Assembly (NCBI GenBank): GCA_021776415.1
Contig: JAJFFY010000044.1
Location: forward strand, 1-64,000
DNA length: 64,000 bases
Direction of reading: 5' to 3'
Source of the DNA: Hyphococcus sp.
Lineage (GTDB): Bacteria; Pseudomonadota; Alphaproteobacteria; Caulobacterales; Parvularculaceae
Under the pieces are notes generated by a model that saw only the letters and a program-made list of their open reading frames with translations, made no database searches and was not told the DNA's origin. The stretch's first letter is position 1. The number at the start of each line of letters is the position of its first letter. This document shows positions 8,811 to 18,846 of the stretch, in pieces. Position numbers and translations under genes: made by a program.

Positions 8811-9215
8811 ATGGGCATGCTCAAAGAGTTTCAGGATTTTGCCGTCAAGGGCAATGTTGTCGATATGGCGGTCGGCATCATCATCGGCGGCGCCTTTGGC
8901 ACCATCGTTAAATCACTGGTCAGCGACATCATCATGCCGCCGATTGGCGTCCTTATGGGCGGGCTCGATTTTTCCAGTATTGTCATCACGCTGAAAGCGG
9001 CGACAGCTGACGCTGAAGCTGTGACGATGAATATCGGGGCCTTCATCAACAACGTCATTTCCTTCGTGATTGTCGCCTGGGCGGTGTTCATGCTGGTGAA
9101 GGGGATGAATACGCTCAAGAGAAAAGAAGAAGCAGCGCCAGCCGAGCCGTCGGCGCCGCCGCGCTCTGAAGTGCTGCTCGAAGAAATCCGCGACGCGTTA
9201 AAATCGCGCGCGTAA
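8811..9215 (+). CDS. mscL: Large-conductance mechanosensitive channel MscL
   Basis: Homopentameric inner-membrane channel that opens under strong membrane tension to release osmolytes. The 134-residue protein has the conserved N-terminus [24 protein letters not shown] (residues 1-24), the first membrane helix continuing to IIMPPIG, a periplasmic loop, a second helix ([18 protein letters not shown]) and a charged cytoplasmic helix ([11 protein letters not shown]). ATG 8811 has GAGAAGGGA about 8 bases upstream. A hairpin terminator follows. Confidence 0.97.
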   Translation: MGMLKEFQDFAVKGNVVDMAVGIIIGGAFGTIVKSLVSDIIMPPIGVLMGGLDFSSIVITLKAATADAEAVTMNIGAFINNVISFVIVAWAVFMLVKGMNTLKRKEEAAPAEPSAPPRSEVLLEEIRDALKSRA

Positions 9216-9240
9216 ACTAACTACCCCACCCAGTGAGTAT

Positions 9241-9276
9241 GGGCCCGGCCTTGGTTCGCCAAGCCGGGCCTTTTCT
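9241..9276 (+). terminator. Rho-independent terminator after mscL
   Basis: GGCCCGGCCTTGG and CCAAGCCGGGCC pair around a TTCG loop with one bulged base, followed by TTTTCTT. It begins about 26 bases after the mscL stop. Confidence 0.8.
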
Positions 9277-9355
9277 TGTGGCGGCGGCCTCATGTGGTTG
9301 TGGTCGGCGCGCGTGGCGGCTATATGCCTCGCTCTTGTAGCCAGATTGTCCTTTC

Positions 9356-11155
9356 ATGACGCCGCTTAAAAATATCCGCAATTTCTCGATTGTCGCCCAT
9401 ATCGACCACGGCAAGTCGACGCTCGCCGACCGGCTTATCCAGGTCACCGGTGGGCTGACCAGCCGTGAGATGAAAGACCAGGTCCTCGATTCGATGGATC
9501 TGGAGCGCGAGCGCGGCATCACCATCAAGGCCCAGACTGTACGTCTCGAATATAAGGCCAAGGACGGCGAGACCTATTGCCTCAACCTGATCGACACGCC
9601 AGGCCATGTGGACTTCACCTATGAAGTCTCGCGCTCGCTGTCGGCCTGCGAAGGCGCGCTGCTTGTGGTGGATGCGAGCCAGGGCGTTGAGGCGCAGACG
9701 CTTGCCAATGTTTATCAGGCGATCGATCTCGATCTTGAGATCGTCCCGGTGCTCAACAAGATCGATCTGCCGGCGGCGGAGCCGGAGCGCATTAAGGCGC
9801 AAATTGAAGATGTGATCGGCATTGACGCATCGGACGCGGTGGAAATCTCCGCCAAGACCGGTATTGGCGTGCCCGATGTGCTTGAGGCTATTGTGAAGCG
9901 CCTGCCGGCGCCGAAGGGGGATGTCGATGCGCCGCTGAAAGCGCTTCTCGTTGACAGCTGGTATGATGCTTACCTAGGCGTTGTTGTCCTGGTACGGATT
10001 ATTGACGGCGTTCTCAAAAAAGGCATCCGCATCCGCATGATGGGCGCGGACGCCGTCTATGGTGTTGATCAGGTCGGCGTTTCAACACCGAAGAAAACCC
10101 CCGTCGATGCGCTGGGCCCGGGCGAGATCGGCTATCTCACCGCCTCGATCAAAGAAGTCGCTGACACCCGCGTCGGCGACACCATCACTGATGACCGTCG
10201 CCCCACCGACGCGGCGCTGACCGGTTTTAAGCCCTCCGTTCCGGTTGTGTTTTGCGGTATGTTCCCGGTCGACGCCAACGACTTTGAAACGTTGCGCGAG
10301 GCGATGGGCCGGTTGCGCCTTAACGATGCGAGTTTTGAATTCGAGATGGAGACGTCTGCCGCGCTCGGCTTTGGGTTTCGCTGCGGGTTTTTGGGGCTTT
10401 TGCATCTGGAGATTATCCGCGAGCGGCTGGAGCGTGAGTTTAATCTCGACCTGATTACGACGGCGCCAAGCGTGGTCTATGATATTCACCATAATGATGG
10501 TTCGATCACCCAGTTGCACAATCCGGCAGATATGCCGGACCCGGTTTATATCGATCATATTGAAGAGCCATGGATTAAGGCGACGATTATGGCGCCGGAC
10601 GAATATCTCGGCAGTATCTTGAAATTGTGCGAGGAGCGTCGCGGTATCCAGAAAGACCTGACCTATGCCGGCTCGCGCGCAATGGTGGTTTATGAATTGC
10701 CGCTCAATGAGGTGGTATTCGACTTCTATGACCGGCTGAAATCAGTCTCGAAAGGTTATGCGAGTTTCGACTATCAGTTGACGGATCATCGCGTTGGCGA
10801 GCTGGTGAAGATGCAGATCCTCGTCAATGAGGAGCCGGTAGACGCGCTTTCAATCATTGTTCACCGCGATAAGGCGCAGAACCGTGGGCGGGCGATGTGT
10901 GAAAAGCTAAAAGATTTGATCCCGCGTCATATGTTCAAAATCCCGATCCAGGCGGCGCTTGGCGGCCGCGTGATTGCGCGCGAGACCATCTCGGCAATGC
11001 GCAAGGACGTCACAGCAAAATGCTATGGCGGCGACGCCTCGCGCAAGCGCAAGCTGCTCGACAAACAAAAAGCCGGCAAGAAAAAGATGCGCCAGTTCGG
11101 TCGGGTCGAGATCCCGCAAGAGGCGTTTATCAAGGCGCTGAAAATAGACGGTTAG
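9356..11155 (+). CDS. lepA: Elongation factor 4 (LepA)
   Basis: Ribosome-associated translational GTPase that back-translocates or remodels stalled ribosomes. The 599-residue length is standard. G motifs are AHIDHGKST (G1), the RERGITI region (G2), DTPGH (G3), NKIDLP (G4) and SAKTG (G5). The EF4-specific C-terminal domain is present with [21 protein letters not shown] and ends in FIKALKIDG. The ATG at 9356 is directly followed by the conserved [17 protein letters not shown]. It stands alone, with a possible weak terminator hairpin downstream. Confidence 0.98.
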   Translation: MTPLKNIRNFSIVAHIDHGKSTLADRLIQVTGGLTSREMKDQVLDSMDLERERGITIKAQTVRLEYKAKDGETYCLNLIDTPGHVDFTYEVSRSLSACEGALLVVDASQGVEAQTLANVYQAIDLDLEIVPVLNKIDLPAAEPERIKAQIEDVIGIDASDAVEISAKTGIGVPDVLEAIVKRLPAPKGDVDAPLKALLVDSWYDAYLGVVVLVRIIDGVLKKGIRIRMMGADAVYGVDQVGVSTPKKTPVDALGPGEIGYLTASIKEVADTRVGDTITDDRRPTDAALTGFKPSVPVVFCGMFPVDANDFETLREAMGRLRLNDASFEFEMETSAALGFGFRCGFLGLLHLEIIRERLEREFNLDLITTAPSVVYDIHHNDGSITQLHNPADMPDPVYIDHIEEPWIKATIMAPDEYLGSILKLCEERRGIQKDLTYAGSRAMVVYELPLNEVVFDFYDRLKSVSKGYASFDYQLTDHRVGELVKMQILVNEEPVDALSIIVHRDKAQNRGRAMCEKLKDLIPRHMFKIPIQAALGGRVIARETISAMRKDVTAKCYGGDASRKRKLLDKQKAGKKKMRQFGRVEIPQEAFIKALKIDG

Positions 11156-11197
11156 GCCAGTATTTGCCTGTGTGAACATAAAACTACTGGCTTGTCT
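11156..11197 (+). terminator. Possible weak terminator after lepA
   Basis: Seven-base arms GCCAGTA (11156-11162) and TACTGGC (11185-11191) with a 22-base loop, followed by TTGTCTT. The loop is long and the T run is broken, so this is tentative. Confidence 0.3.
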
Positions 11198-11264
11198 TGA
11201 CGCTCGATCACCTTAGTATTCTGCCTGTTAAAGTCAGGGCTAGAAATAAAGGGGTGAGGAGTTC

Positions 11265-11942
11265 TTGGCTCAGAAAATTGTTTTTACTAGGAAGCTTGCA
11301 ACGAGCTCAATCGCGGCACTCATTATTCTTCTGTTTGCCGCGTGTTCGGCGCCGGAAACCGGAGGTGCGAATAGCCCACAAGAACTTATGAATATAGCCG
11401 TGAAGTCAGTAGTGGAGGATGATTATGCCAGCTTCCTGAAACTTATTCCGCCGGCTGATCGCCAAGACTTTGTTACTCAAGGGGTTTCTCTTGCGATGAT
11501 GCCTTTGATGATGATGTCCAGAACATTTCCAAGTGAGGGTCTCACAAAAACACTGGATGAGTTTGCACGTGACCTAAATCTCGATGAAGATGACCAGCAC
11601 ACGCCGGGGGAGATTACGCTTCCTCGGGGGGTGGATCTCGAGCATGCACTTGTTGCCGCAATGCGCCTTCAGCAAGATACCCGGGTCGTTGAAAAAAAAG
11701 AGGGACGTACTGTCACTCGCAAATGGGTCAAGTTAAAGGAGACCAGTTTTTATTACCTCGCCGCCGCCACGAATATAGAGATCAAAAAAATAGACGGGAA
11801 TACATCTGTGGCTGATGTGACGTTCCCACTTGTACGCCAGGGAACGGAGAAGACTCTGAGTGTCTATATGGTACAGAAGAAAGGTGTCTGGTATCTAAAA
11901 ATGTCGCCTCCTCTGTGGCCCTGGACCAATCCTTACCAATAA
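11265..11942 (+). CDS. Hypothetical lipoprotein
   Basis: The 225-residue protein has a signal peptide (residues 4-26) ending in the lipobox LFAAC (Cys27), so it is predicted to be a periplasm-facing lipoprotein. The TTG start at 11265 is supported by GGGGTGAGGAG directly upstream. The mature region begins with a helical stretch (QELMNIAVKSVVEDDYASFLKLIPP), suggesting a DUF4878- or NTF2-like domain, and ends with beta-rich sequence (VYMVQKKGVWYLKMSPPLWPW). The fold assignment is a guess. The base composition is somewhat lower in G+C than lepA. Confidence 0.7.
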   Translation: MAQKIVFTRKLATSSIAALIILLFAACSAPETGGANSPQELMNIAVKSVVEDDYASFLKLIPPADRQDFVTQGVSLAMMPLMMMSRTFPSEGLTKTLDEFARDLNLDEDDQHTPGEITLPRGVDLEHALVAAMRLQQDTRVVEKKEGRTVTRKWVKLKETSFYYLAAATNIEIKKIDGNTSVADVTFPLVRQGTEKTLSVYMVQKKGVWYLKMSPPLWPWTNPYQ

Positions 11943-12002
11943 CCCAGAATTTTAAGTCAGCGAAGTTCGTTGAGCCTTGGGCGACGACGAAGGTTTGTAC
12001 AA

Positions 12003-12407
12003 ATGAACGCCGAAACCAAACGCCCAAGACCCTCACGGCCTCTGTCGCCGCATATGCGTCTTGTACTCAATCTTATTGGCGCTGCCCTGGTTGTGGTTGG
12101 TATTGCCGGGGTTATTTTGCCGATCTTGCCGGGTGTTCCGTTGCTGATCGTTGCTGCGGCGTGTTTTGCGCGGTCCTCGCCGCGATTTGAGCGTATGTTG
12201 GTCAACCACCCGGTTCTCGGTCCCGGCATTGTCGCCTGGCGAGAACGCCGCGCCATTTCCCGAAAAGCGAAAATGACGGCCATCGGGATGATGATGATTT
12301 CTGCTGTGGTTATTATTGTGTCTGGCGCGCCGGCATTATTCAAAGTGCTGGCTTTGGCCTCTATGTCGGGCATTGCGTCATTCATAGCTACGCGGCCTGA
12401 TCATTGA
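12003..12407 (+). CDS. DUF454 (YbaN-like) inner-membrane protein
   Basis: The 134-residue protein matches YbaN/DUF454: LIGAALVVVGIAGVILPILPG, then VPLLIVAAACFARSSPRFERML, NHPVLGPGI and the RRAISRKAKMTAIGMM segment before a C-terminal hydrophobic region. Function is unknown in this family; it is an integral membrane protein with about three helices. ATG 12003 (MNAETK) is preferred over an upstream in-frame start that only adds an arginine-rich tail. The next gene is a Crp/Fnr regulator, about 170 bases away. Confidence 0.85.
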   Translation: MNAETKRPRPSRPLSPHMRLVLNLIGAALVVVGIAGVILPILPGVPLLIVAAACFARSSPRFERMLVNHPVLGPGIVAWRERRAISRKAKMTAIGMMMISAVVIIVSGAPALFKVLALASMSGIASFIATRPDH

Positions 12408-12514
12408 CCATTGCCGCATATGTTAGCGCCGTCGCCAATTCATCTGTGAGAAGACTATAGTCTATAGCGCTTCCGGATCGCCGCCGGACAAATTGTCCAC
12501 CATCAATCCACGAC

Positions 12515-12528
12515 TTGACAAATATCAA
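12515..12528. promoter_or_regulatory. FNR/DNR-type box
   Basis: TTGACAAATATCAA matches the FNR/ANR consensus TTGAT-N4-ATCAA with one mismatch. It lies 47 bases before the ATG of the Crp/Fnr-family gene at 12576, so autoregulation or control by another FNR-type protein is plausible. Confidence 0.55.
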
Positions 12529-12575
12529 GCGATTCGCCGATATGGCGTGTATTAGCGACTCGATAACAGGACCGC

Positions 12576-13265
12576 ATGCGCGATTCGGAAAAACAGATTG
12601 TTCGAGCCTTGCCGCTGTTTTCCGGCATGGTTGAGACAAATTTTGAGGCCATGCTGGCGGGCAGTTTTTTGCAACGTTTTCCGGCGTCTGTGGTGTTGTT
12701 TTCTGAAGCCGATCTCACCGATTTTCTGCATATTCTGGTCGATGGCCAGGTCGAGCTTTTCGCCAGCGCCAATAACCGTGAAGGCACGATGACGCTGATT
12801 AAGCCGGTTGCGACCTTTGTTCTTGCCTCCGCGCTGGTCGACGGCGCCTATCAGATGTCGGCGCGCACGCTGGCGTCGTCCCAGATATTGATGATCCCGG
12901 CGGAAAATGTTCGTGTCGCAATGCTTGAGGATAGTGATTTTGCGCACAAAGCGGTGCTTGAGCTGGCGTCATGTTACCACGGCGTCGTGCGCGCCTATAA
13001 AAATATCAAGCTGCGCACCGGCGTTGAGCGATTGGCGAATTATCTTCTTGTCCAGCATCGCCGGCAGGGCGGGGAGACCCTCACATTGCCGGTTGAAAAA
13101 AGAACCCTGGCGTCGATGCTCGGCATAACGCCTGAAAACCTTTCGCGTGCTTTTTCAACGCTCAAGCCCTATGGCGTCAGAGTGAACGGCCCGAACATCG
13201 ATCTTCAAAATATCAAAGACCTGGAGTCTCTGGCCAAGCCGTCAGAACTTATAGACCCGCAATAG
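12576..13265 (+). CDS. Crp/Fnr family transcriptional regulator (DNR/NnrR-like)
   Basis: The 229-residue protein has an N-terminal cyclic-nucleotide-binding-type beta roll (residues about 10-125), a long dimerisation helix, and a C-terminal winged helix. The recognition helix reads TPENLSRAF and has the E-x-x-S-R pattern of FNR-class proteins that bind TTGAT half-sites. The cysteine cluster needed for an FNR iron-sulphur centre is missing; only one Cys is present. It is therefore probably a haem- or NO-responsive DNR/NnrR-type or cysteine-less member. A matching box sits at 12515-12528. Confidence 0.85.
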   Translation: MRDSEKQIVRALPLFSGMVETNFEAMLAGSFLQRFPASVVLFSEADLTDFLHILVDGQVELFASANNREGTMTLIKPVATFVLASALVDGAYQMSARTLASSQILMIPAENVRVAMLEDSDFAHKAVLELASCYHGVVRAYKNIKLRTGVERLANYLLVQHRRQGGETLTLPVEKRTLASMLGITPENLSRAFSTLKPYGVRVNGPNIDLQNIKDLESLAKPSELIDPQ

Positions 13266-13274
13266 AGCGGCTGC

Positions 13275-13838
13275 TTACTCCGCGCGTTTTACATATTCCA
13301 GCGTCGTCGTATTGACGACGATTTTCTCGCCGACGCTGATATAAGGCGGGACCAACACACGCAGACCGTTCTCAATAATCGCGGGCTTGAAAGAAGACGA
13401 TGCGGTCTGGCCTTTGACCGTTGGCTCAGTCTCGGTGATCGCAAGGGTTGCGTGTTCCGGCATCTGAACGCCGATCGCGCGACCCTCATGACTTTCAACG
13501 ATGACCTTCATGCCATCTTGCAAAAACGCAACCCGCTCGCCGATCAAGTCCTTGGCGATATGGATCTGCTCATAGGTCTCGCCATCCATAAACACCAGAA
13601 GGTCGCCTTCGGCGTATAGATAGGTGTGGTCTTTTTGTTCAAGGCGCACCCGTTCAACGGTTTCCGAAGAGCGAAATCGTTCGTTCAGCTTTGATCCATT
13701 GATGAGGTTTTTCAACTCAACCTGGTTATAGGCCGGGCCCTTGCCAGGCTTGACCGCATTGGTTTTGACCGCAATCCACAAGCTGTCTTGATGCTGAACA
13801 ATATTGCCGGGCCGGATCTCATTACCGTTGATTTTCAT
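13275..13838 (-). CDS. efp: Translation elongation factor P
   Basis: EF-P relieves ribosome stalling at polyproline stretches. The 187-residue protein has the three-domain layout: the KOW-like domain with [21 protein letters not shown], the modification loop [10 protein letters not shown] (lysine 33, the type modified by EpmA-like lysylation), the OB domain [15 protein letters not shown], and a C-terminal domain ending [17 protein letters not shown]. The stop lies 10 bases from the end of the convergent Crp/Fnr gene. No modification-enzyme gene is visible nearby. Confidence 0.97.
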   Translation of the reverse strand: MKINGNEIRPGNIVQHQDSLWIAVKTNAVKPGKGPAYNQVELKNLINGSKLNERFRSSETVERVRLEQKDHTYLYAEGDLLVFMDGETYEQIHIAKDLIGERVAFLQDGMKVIVESHEGRAIGVQMPEHATLAITETEPTVKGQTASSSFKPAIIENGLRVLVPPYISVGEKIVVNTTTLEYVKRAE

Positions 13839-13946
13839 TATACGCCTTTGTGCTGTTGGTTCGGCGCTTTAGCAGGGCGGGCGCAAGCTGACAAGACGGG
13901 CGATGTAAGCAGGGAGGGCCTGACGCCGAAAGGCGGGTTGAGCAGA

Positions 13947-16175
13947 TTACATCCGAAACGTATGCCCAAGGCGCAGCGCCAGACTTGAGCCGAGAGAAGT
14001 AAAGTCCCTCGGAAAATTATCCCGGCTGATCAGCGCCGTATGGCCGAAGGAGAGGAATATCTCGCGTTCGGGTATAGGCTCCCATGTGAAGCGGCTGAAG
14101 TATGTAAAGCTCTGGGAAATATTATCATATTGAACTTCGGTTTTAATGGTCATGTCGGGCGTGAAGGCGATGGTTGAGTTGATTGAGGCGATGTGAATGG
14201 CAATGTCGCCAGTTGGGAGATCGAATTTCAACAGGTCATATCCGGTTGAAAGCTCGAAGTACTTGGTTGGTCTGAAATCGATATCCGCGCCGATCTCCAA
14301 AAGCTCGCCGTCATAAACTCCGCTCCATACGACTTCGAAGCCAACACCAAGGCGCCGCGCGCGCGATGTGTTGAGCTCAATAGTATAGCGATCCCATCGA
14401 TAGTCGCCGGGGTTCACTGGAACCTCGCCGGCAATGTTGAACGACTGGTTGATGCGCTCGGTTCTGTGCTGGTATTGTGAGAAAATCGTGTCGCCTGGAT
14501 CATTTTGCAGAAACACCCATCCGCCCAAGACTTCGTCCTGGCGTTCTCCGGATTGATCTGTAATCAGATTGCCGAAAACGCCAGTCTCCGCATATCGCAG
14601 CAACTTCGTATTTGGTCGGTAGGCGCGCCACATATTACCGTTAAGCCGCTTGATGCCGGGGCGGTTAATAAAGCCAAGCTTCGGCGCGTAGTCATCGCCG
14701 ATATCTCGCAAGCGCAGATTGCCATTCCAGGTTTGGCTTCTATAGGCGATATGGCTGGCCGTCATTGCATCGTTCACGCCTTCGTCATAGCTGCGGATAT
14801 GGGCGAAATCTGCGGTCAGCGTTCCCTCACCGAAAACGTTTGATTTCTTATACTGAAAATCGATGCCGGCGACGGTGTTATTATTTTGACCGGTCGGGTC
14901 GCCATTAGTGAGAACGATGCCGAGTTTGGATTCGGATAAGACGGGAATGGAAACGCGTGCGGAAGAAAGATATTGACCGTCAATGCTCAAACTATCGGCA
15001 GCGCCGGTGCGTGTTGAAATCACCCCGACATTGGCAGGGCCGATTTTGCCGCTGAGTTTGGCGCCGGCGATAATATCGACCGGCTGGCCGCGAACAACGC
15101 CGATATTGCGGGAGAAAAATGGCAGGCCGTTCGATGGGCCGCTGTTGAAGATGCGTCCGCCAAACTCGAATACAGCCGCGTCCTGCAAGAAAAAGTCACG
15201 GGTTTCCGGAAAGAACAGCGAAAAGCGACCAGTATTGACCTGGCGGCTATCCAGCGCCGTGTCGGAGAAATCGGTGTTAAAAGTTAGGGAGCCGGTGAGC
15301 GAGGGGGTGATTTTATAAAAAGCATTTCCACTTGGGTTAAAATCAAAATCAGTTTCGTCAAGTTCCCAGTCATGTGTCACGGCGCCGGTCGCGAACGCCT
15401 GCACCTCAAGTCCGATACCGTTATCGATGTCGCTGATGCCGGCCAATCTGCCGGGGTTGGTCATGTCGATCCGGTTTCTTGACAAGTCGATATTGGACCA
15501 CCGTATTTCTTCGTTATCGCGCCGGATGGTGCGGATGATTTGCAGATTCCATTCATCCAACGCCGGATCAAAGGAAATCGATTGAAACGGAATAGCGAAT
15601 TCGGCGATCCAGCCGTCTTCAACAACCGTGGCTTTGGCGCGCCAGATTGTATTCCATTGATCATTGAACGCACCGTTATTTTCGGTGAGTGCATCGCTCC
15701 TTGCACCATTTGGGTTGACGCCAAAAAAGTAGGAATCGCGAAAACTGCCATAGCTATCGATCAACACTCTGATGCCGTCATCATCTTGCAAGCTGGGGTC
15801 GCGCTGCAATTGGGAGCGGCGTATCCGATCGGGTTCAGTGTCATAGGCGTAAACGCCGATGTAAAGATTTTTGCTGTCATACATGATGTATGCGCGTGTT
15901 GGCTGGCTGGGCGCAGCGCCCTCGACCGGATCAACCTGATAGAACTCTTCAATGATCGCCGCTTCGCGCCAGATGGGGTCGGATAAATCGCCATCGATCA
16001 CCGGCGCGTCCTGCTGCGATATGCGTGCGGCGGAAATTCGCGGTGTGTAAGTGTCGAAATCGCGTGGAGAGGATGTTGTCGCGGGGGTGTCGGCGACAGC
16101 AGCAGGGCTTAGCTGCGCTGACGCAATCGCCGGCGTCAGTAAAGCCGTGAGACACGCCAACCACGAAACTCGCAT
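13947..16175 (-). CDS. DUF5916 outer-membrane-type protein with CBM9-like domain
   Basis: The 742-residue protein has a signal peptide cleaved after AIASAQ. An N-terminal family 9 carbohydrate-binding-like domain follows (IDGDLSDPIWREAAIIEEF, YIGVYAYD, FGVNPNGARSDALTENN, WIAEFAIPFQSI). The rest is a DUF5916 region of alternating beta-strand sequence (PETRDFFLQDAAVFEFGGR, FSLFFPETR) that ends in RLGHTFRM. It probably forms an outer-membrane beta-barrel that binds a polysaccharide or polymer. The substrate is unknown. It is divergent from the hybrid kinase gene across about 317 bases. Confidence 0.85.
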   Translation of the reverse strand: MRVSWLACLTALLTPAIASAQLSPAAVADTPATTSSPRDFDTYTPRISAARISQQDAPVIDGDLSDPIWREAAIIEEFYQVDPVEGAAPSQPTRAYIMYDSKNLYIGVYAYDTEPDRIRRSQLQRDPSLQDDDGIRVLIDSYGSFRDSYFFGVNPNGARSDALTENNGAFNDQWNTIWRAKATVVEDGWIAEFAIPFQSISFDPALDEWNLQIIRTIRRDNEEIRWSNIDLSRNRIDMTNPGRLAGISDIDNGIGLEVQAFATGAVTHDWELDETDFDFNPSGNAFYKITPSLTGSLTFNTDFSDTALDSRQVNTGRFSLFFPETRDFFLQDAAVFEFGGRIFNSGPSNGLPFFSRNIGVVRGQPVDIIAGAKLSGKIGPANVGVISTRTGAADSLSIDGQYLSSARVSIPVLSESKLGIVLTNGDPTGQNNNTVAGIDFQYKKSNVFGEGTLTADFAHIRSYDEGVNDAMTASHIAYRSQTWNGNLRLRDIGDDYAPKLGFINRPGIKRLNGNMWRAYRPNTKLLRYAETGVFGNLITDQSGERQDEVLGGWVFLQNDPGDTIFSQYQHRTERINQSFNIAGEVPVNPGDYRWDRYTIELNTSRARRLGVGFEVVWSGVYDGELLEIGADIDFRPTKYFELSTGYDLLKFDLPTGDIAIHIASINSTIAFTPDMTIKTEVQYDNISQSFTYFSRFTWEPIPEREIFLSFGHTALISRDNFPRDFTSLGSSLALRLGHTFRM

Positions 16176-16492
16176 CTGTTCCTACTTACTAATACGCGGC
16201 TGACTATATTGGTCGCGGCTTTAGATAGTGTTGCTGCTACTTAATACACAGCCTTCAGAATCTGGTGAGGTTTTGCCCCAGATTTGCGGTGAACGGTTGG
16301 TTATTTCAGCTGAGCTGAGCGGCCAGCAAACCGAAATGCGCGTAAGGTATTGTAAATACTATGAAATATCTAAATAAACAGATTTGCAGGACCTTCAGGG
16401 TTTCGACTGCGCGCAAGCCATAATCAACAATGATTTAATATCGAGCCGCTATCGTTCCCGCGACGGGGACATCCTTCCCGAGGGGAGCGGTC
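16176..16492. other. Intergenic region between divergent DUF5916 and kinase genes
   Basis: About 317 bases without a convincing gene. It must hold two divergent promoters, but no strong repeat, operator or RNA structure is recognised. The ribosome site of the kinase gene (AGGGGAG, 16481-16487) is at its right end. Confidence 0.6.
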
Positions 16493-18754
16493 GTGAACGA
16501 GATTGCTGGCAATAAAGACCGTGGGGGCGCCTATCAGGAAGATGATGGGATCGCTGCGTCGTTGAAGATTATCCTGACCACGCAAACTTCGCGCTATCTT
16601 CACATTTCATCATGGGCGTTGATGTTGTTAACGATTGTCGACTTTACGACAGTCACGATCTGGTATGTGTTGACTATGGCCGCCGGCATGGCCCGGTCGC
16701 GTATCGAACAGACTATGCGCGACGGACAATCACAGACGGCCGATCCCCGACATCGCCATTATGCGCTGGTGGCTATGGGCTCTTGCTCATTTTGGGCGGC
16801 GGCGCCGGTTATTGCGGCTCTTTCCGGGCATCCCTTTGGTATAGCCGCAGCGATTTTCCTGATCGTCAACGGCATCATGCTTGCGATCTCGCAATTTCGC
16901 TCAACGCCGACAAACGCCCTTATCGTCACGGCGCCTTACGTGGTCGCCTATATTGCATGCGCGGCGATCTTTTCCGGAACATCAATGTTCATGCCGATGA
17001 TTGCGGCCGCACCGCTGCTGGCTGCGAGCATGTATTATGTCTTGATGTTTGGGTTCATGTCTCAGCGACAGCTCAATCGCGCTGACCGCGAACGCTCTGC
17101 GCTGATTGAGGAGCTTGAAAGCGCGCGCGTTGCCGCGGAAAAAGCTTCAGAAGCCAAATCCATGTTCCTCGCCAATATGAGCCATGAAATCCGTACACCA
17201 ATGAATGGAGTATTAGGGATGGCTGAACTTCTGGCCTCCACCAATCTCGATAACCGCCAGCAGGTTTTTGCCGATACGATCCATAAATCCGGCGCCGCCC
17301 TTTTAACGATCATCAACGATATTCTTGATTTTTCAAAAATCGAAGCCGGAAAGCTTGAGCTTGAAACCGCGTCGTTTGATTTGCGCGCTTCAGTCGAAGA
17401 TGTGGCCGCGCTTGTGGCCGCGCGCGCACAGGAAAAACAGATCGAACTTATCGTTCGCTGCCAGCCTGATCTGCCGGTCAATCTTCTGGGTGACGGCGGG
17501 CGCCTTCGCCAGATCATCACTAATCTTGTTGGCAACGCGCTTAAGTTTACCGAGCAGGGCTATGTGTTGATCAACATTTCCGGTGATTATACACATGAAC
17601 AAGCGGCGATCCGCATTGAAGTTACCGACACCGGCATCGGTATTGACGCCGTTGTCGCGGCCCAGATATTTAATCCGTTCCAGCAGGCGGATTCATCGAC
17701 GACTAGAAAATTCGGCGGCACCGGTCTTGGTCTATCGATTTCAAAGCGCCTGGTTGAGGCGATGGGCGGCAAGATCGGCGTAACCTCAAAAGTCGGCGAG
17801 GGATCAACCTTCTGGATCGAGTTAGCCCTCCCGACGCGGGATGATGAGGAGATTATCTGGCAGGCTGCCTTTGAGGCTGAAGGCCAGCGGGTGCTTGTGG
17901 TCGATGACATCGACGTTAACCGTCAGATCGTAACCGAGCAGCTCGAAGCCTGGGGGTTTTCGCCGGATTCCGCCTCGAGCGGCGAAGAAGCGTTGATCAT
18001 GATGCGCACGGCGGCAGTTAAGAATAAGCCTTATGCGATTGCCATTCTCGATTTCTTTATGCCGGAAATGGATGGTGAAGAACTGGTCCGACGGATTAAA
18101 GCTGACGATGCGGTCAACGAAACGGCCCTGATTGTGTTGACCTCGGTTGATCATAAGGGTGACGCTCGCCGCTTCCGGGAGCTTGGCGTTGACGGCTATC
18201 TCGTAAAGCCGGCGCGGGCGTCGATGATTTTTGAAACCATCGCAGGCATTATCAGGAACAACAGCATCGATATCTGTTTCGAAGAAGAAAACGATGATGT
18301 CAGTGTTGCGCCGGGCGATGCGGGCATGCGTCCTGATGCTGCTGATAAAGTCAGAATTCTTCTGGCAGAAGACAATGAGGTCAACCAGCTTGTCGTCAAG
18401 CATATGCTTGATGCATCACTTTATGATCTGGTGATTGCCGATAACGGCCTTGAAGCCTTACGGCTCTATGAAGCCGATCCGGACAGGTTTGATCTGATAT
18501 TAATGGATGTCTCAATGCCGGAGATGGACGGGCATGAGGCGGCGCGTGCGATCCGCGCGCTAGAAAATGGCGCCCAGCGCGCGCCGGTGCCGATCGTCTG
18601 CCTCACCGCTCACGTGATGGCCGCTGATGTTGAGCGTAGTCGCGAGGCCGGCATGGATGATTATCTTTCCAAGCCTATCAGTAAGGAAAAGCTCGACCAG
18701 GCCATCGAGCACTGGACGGGTAAGGCTGAGGAACAAGCACGCGTGCGCGCCTAG
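16493..18754 (+). CDS. Hybrid sensor histidine kinase with two receiver domains
   Basis: The 753-residue protein begins with about five hydrophobic segments (residues 40-190). A coiled linker, a HisKA domain with phospho-acceptor His231 in MSHEIRTPMNG, and a HATPase domain (NLVGNALKFTEQG, FGGTGLGLSISKRLVEAMGG) follow. Two receivers come next: VLVVDDIDVNRQIV with AILDFFMPEMDG, and ILLAEDNEVNQLVV with LILMDVSMPEMDG. There is no HPt domain and no PAS domain. GTG 16493 follows AGGGGAG. The membrane part probably senses the signal directly. There is no cognate regulator gene beside it. Confidence 0.95.
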   Translation: MNEIAGNKDRGGAYQEDDGIAASLKIILTTQTSRYLHISSWALMLLTIVDFTTVTIWYVLTMAAGMARSRIEQTMRDGQSQTADPRHRHYALVAMGSCSFWAAAPVIAALSGHPFGIAAAIFLIVNGIMLAISQFRSTPTNALIVTAPYVVAYIACAAIFSGTSMFMPMIAAAPLLAASMYYVLMFGFMSQRQLNRADRERSALIEELESARVAAEKASEAKSMFLANMSHEIRTPMNGVLGMAELLASTNLDNRQQVFADTIHKSGAALLTIINDILDFSKIEAGKLELETASFDLRASVEDVAALVAARAQEKQIELIVRCQPDLPVNLLGDGGRLRQIITNLVGNALKFTEQGYVLINISGDYTHEQAAIRIEVTDTGIGIDAVVAAQIFNPFQQADSSTTRKFGGTGLGLSISKRLVEAMGGKIGVTSKVGEGSTFWIELALPTRDDEEIIWQAAFEAEGQRVLVVDDIDVNRQIVTEQLEAWGFSPDSASSGEEALIMMRTAAVKNKPYAIAILDFFMPEMDGEELVRRIKADDAVNETALIVLTSVDHKGDARRFRELGVDGYLVKPARASMIFETIAGIIRNNSIDICFEEENDDVSVAPGDAGMRPDAADKVRILLAEDNEVNQLVVKHMLDASLYDLVIADNGLEALRLYEADPDRFDLILMDVSMPEMDGHEAARAIRALENGAQRAPVPIVCLTAHVMAADVERSREAGMDDYLSKPISKEKLDQAIEHWTGKAEEQARVRA

Positions 18755-18795
18755 GCTGCGTTCACTTTTTGTGGACACGCTCTAGATTCTTTGTT

Positions 18796-18846
18796 TGCCG
18801 CATTTCTATCGGATAACCGCATCACACTTATCCGGAAATGCTCTAG
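18796..18846. repeat. Dispersed palindromic repeat (second copy)
   Basis: The hairpin has arms CGGATAA (18810-18816) and TTATCCG (18828-18834) around the 11-base loop CCGCATCACAC, and is flanked by CTCTAG at both sides. It is the inverted counterpart of the first hairpin at 8566-8592: same loop length and similar loop bases, with compensatory stem changes. It fills the gap between the kinase and yebC ends. Confidence 0.7.
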
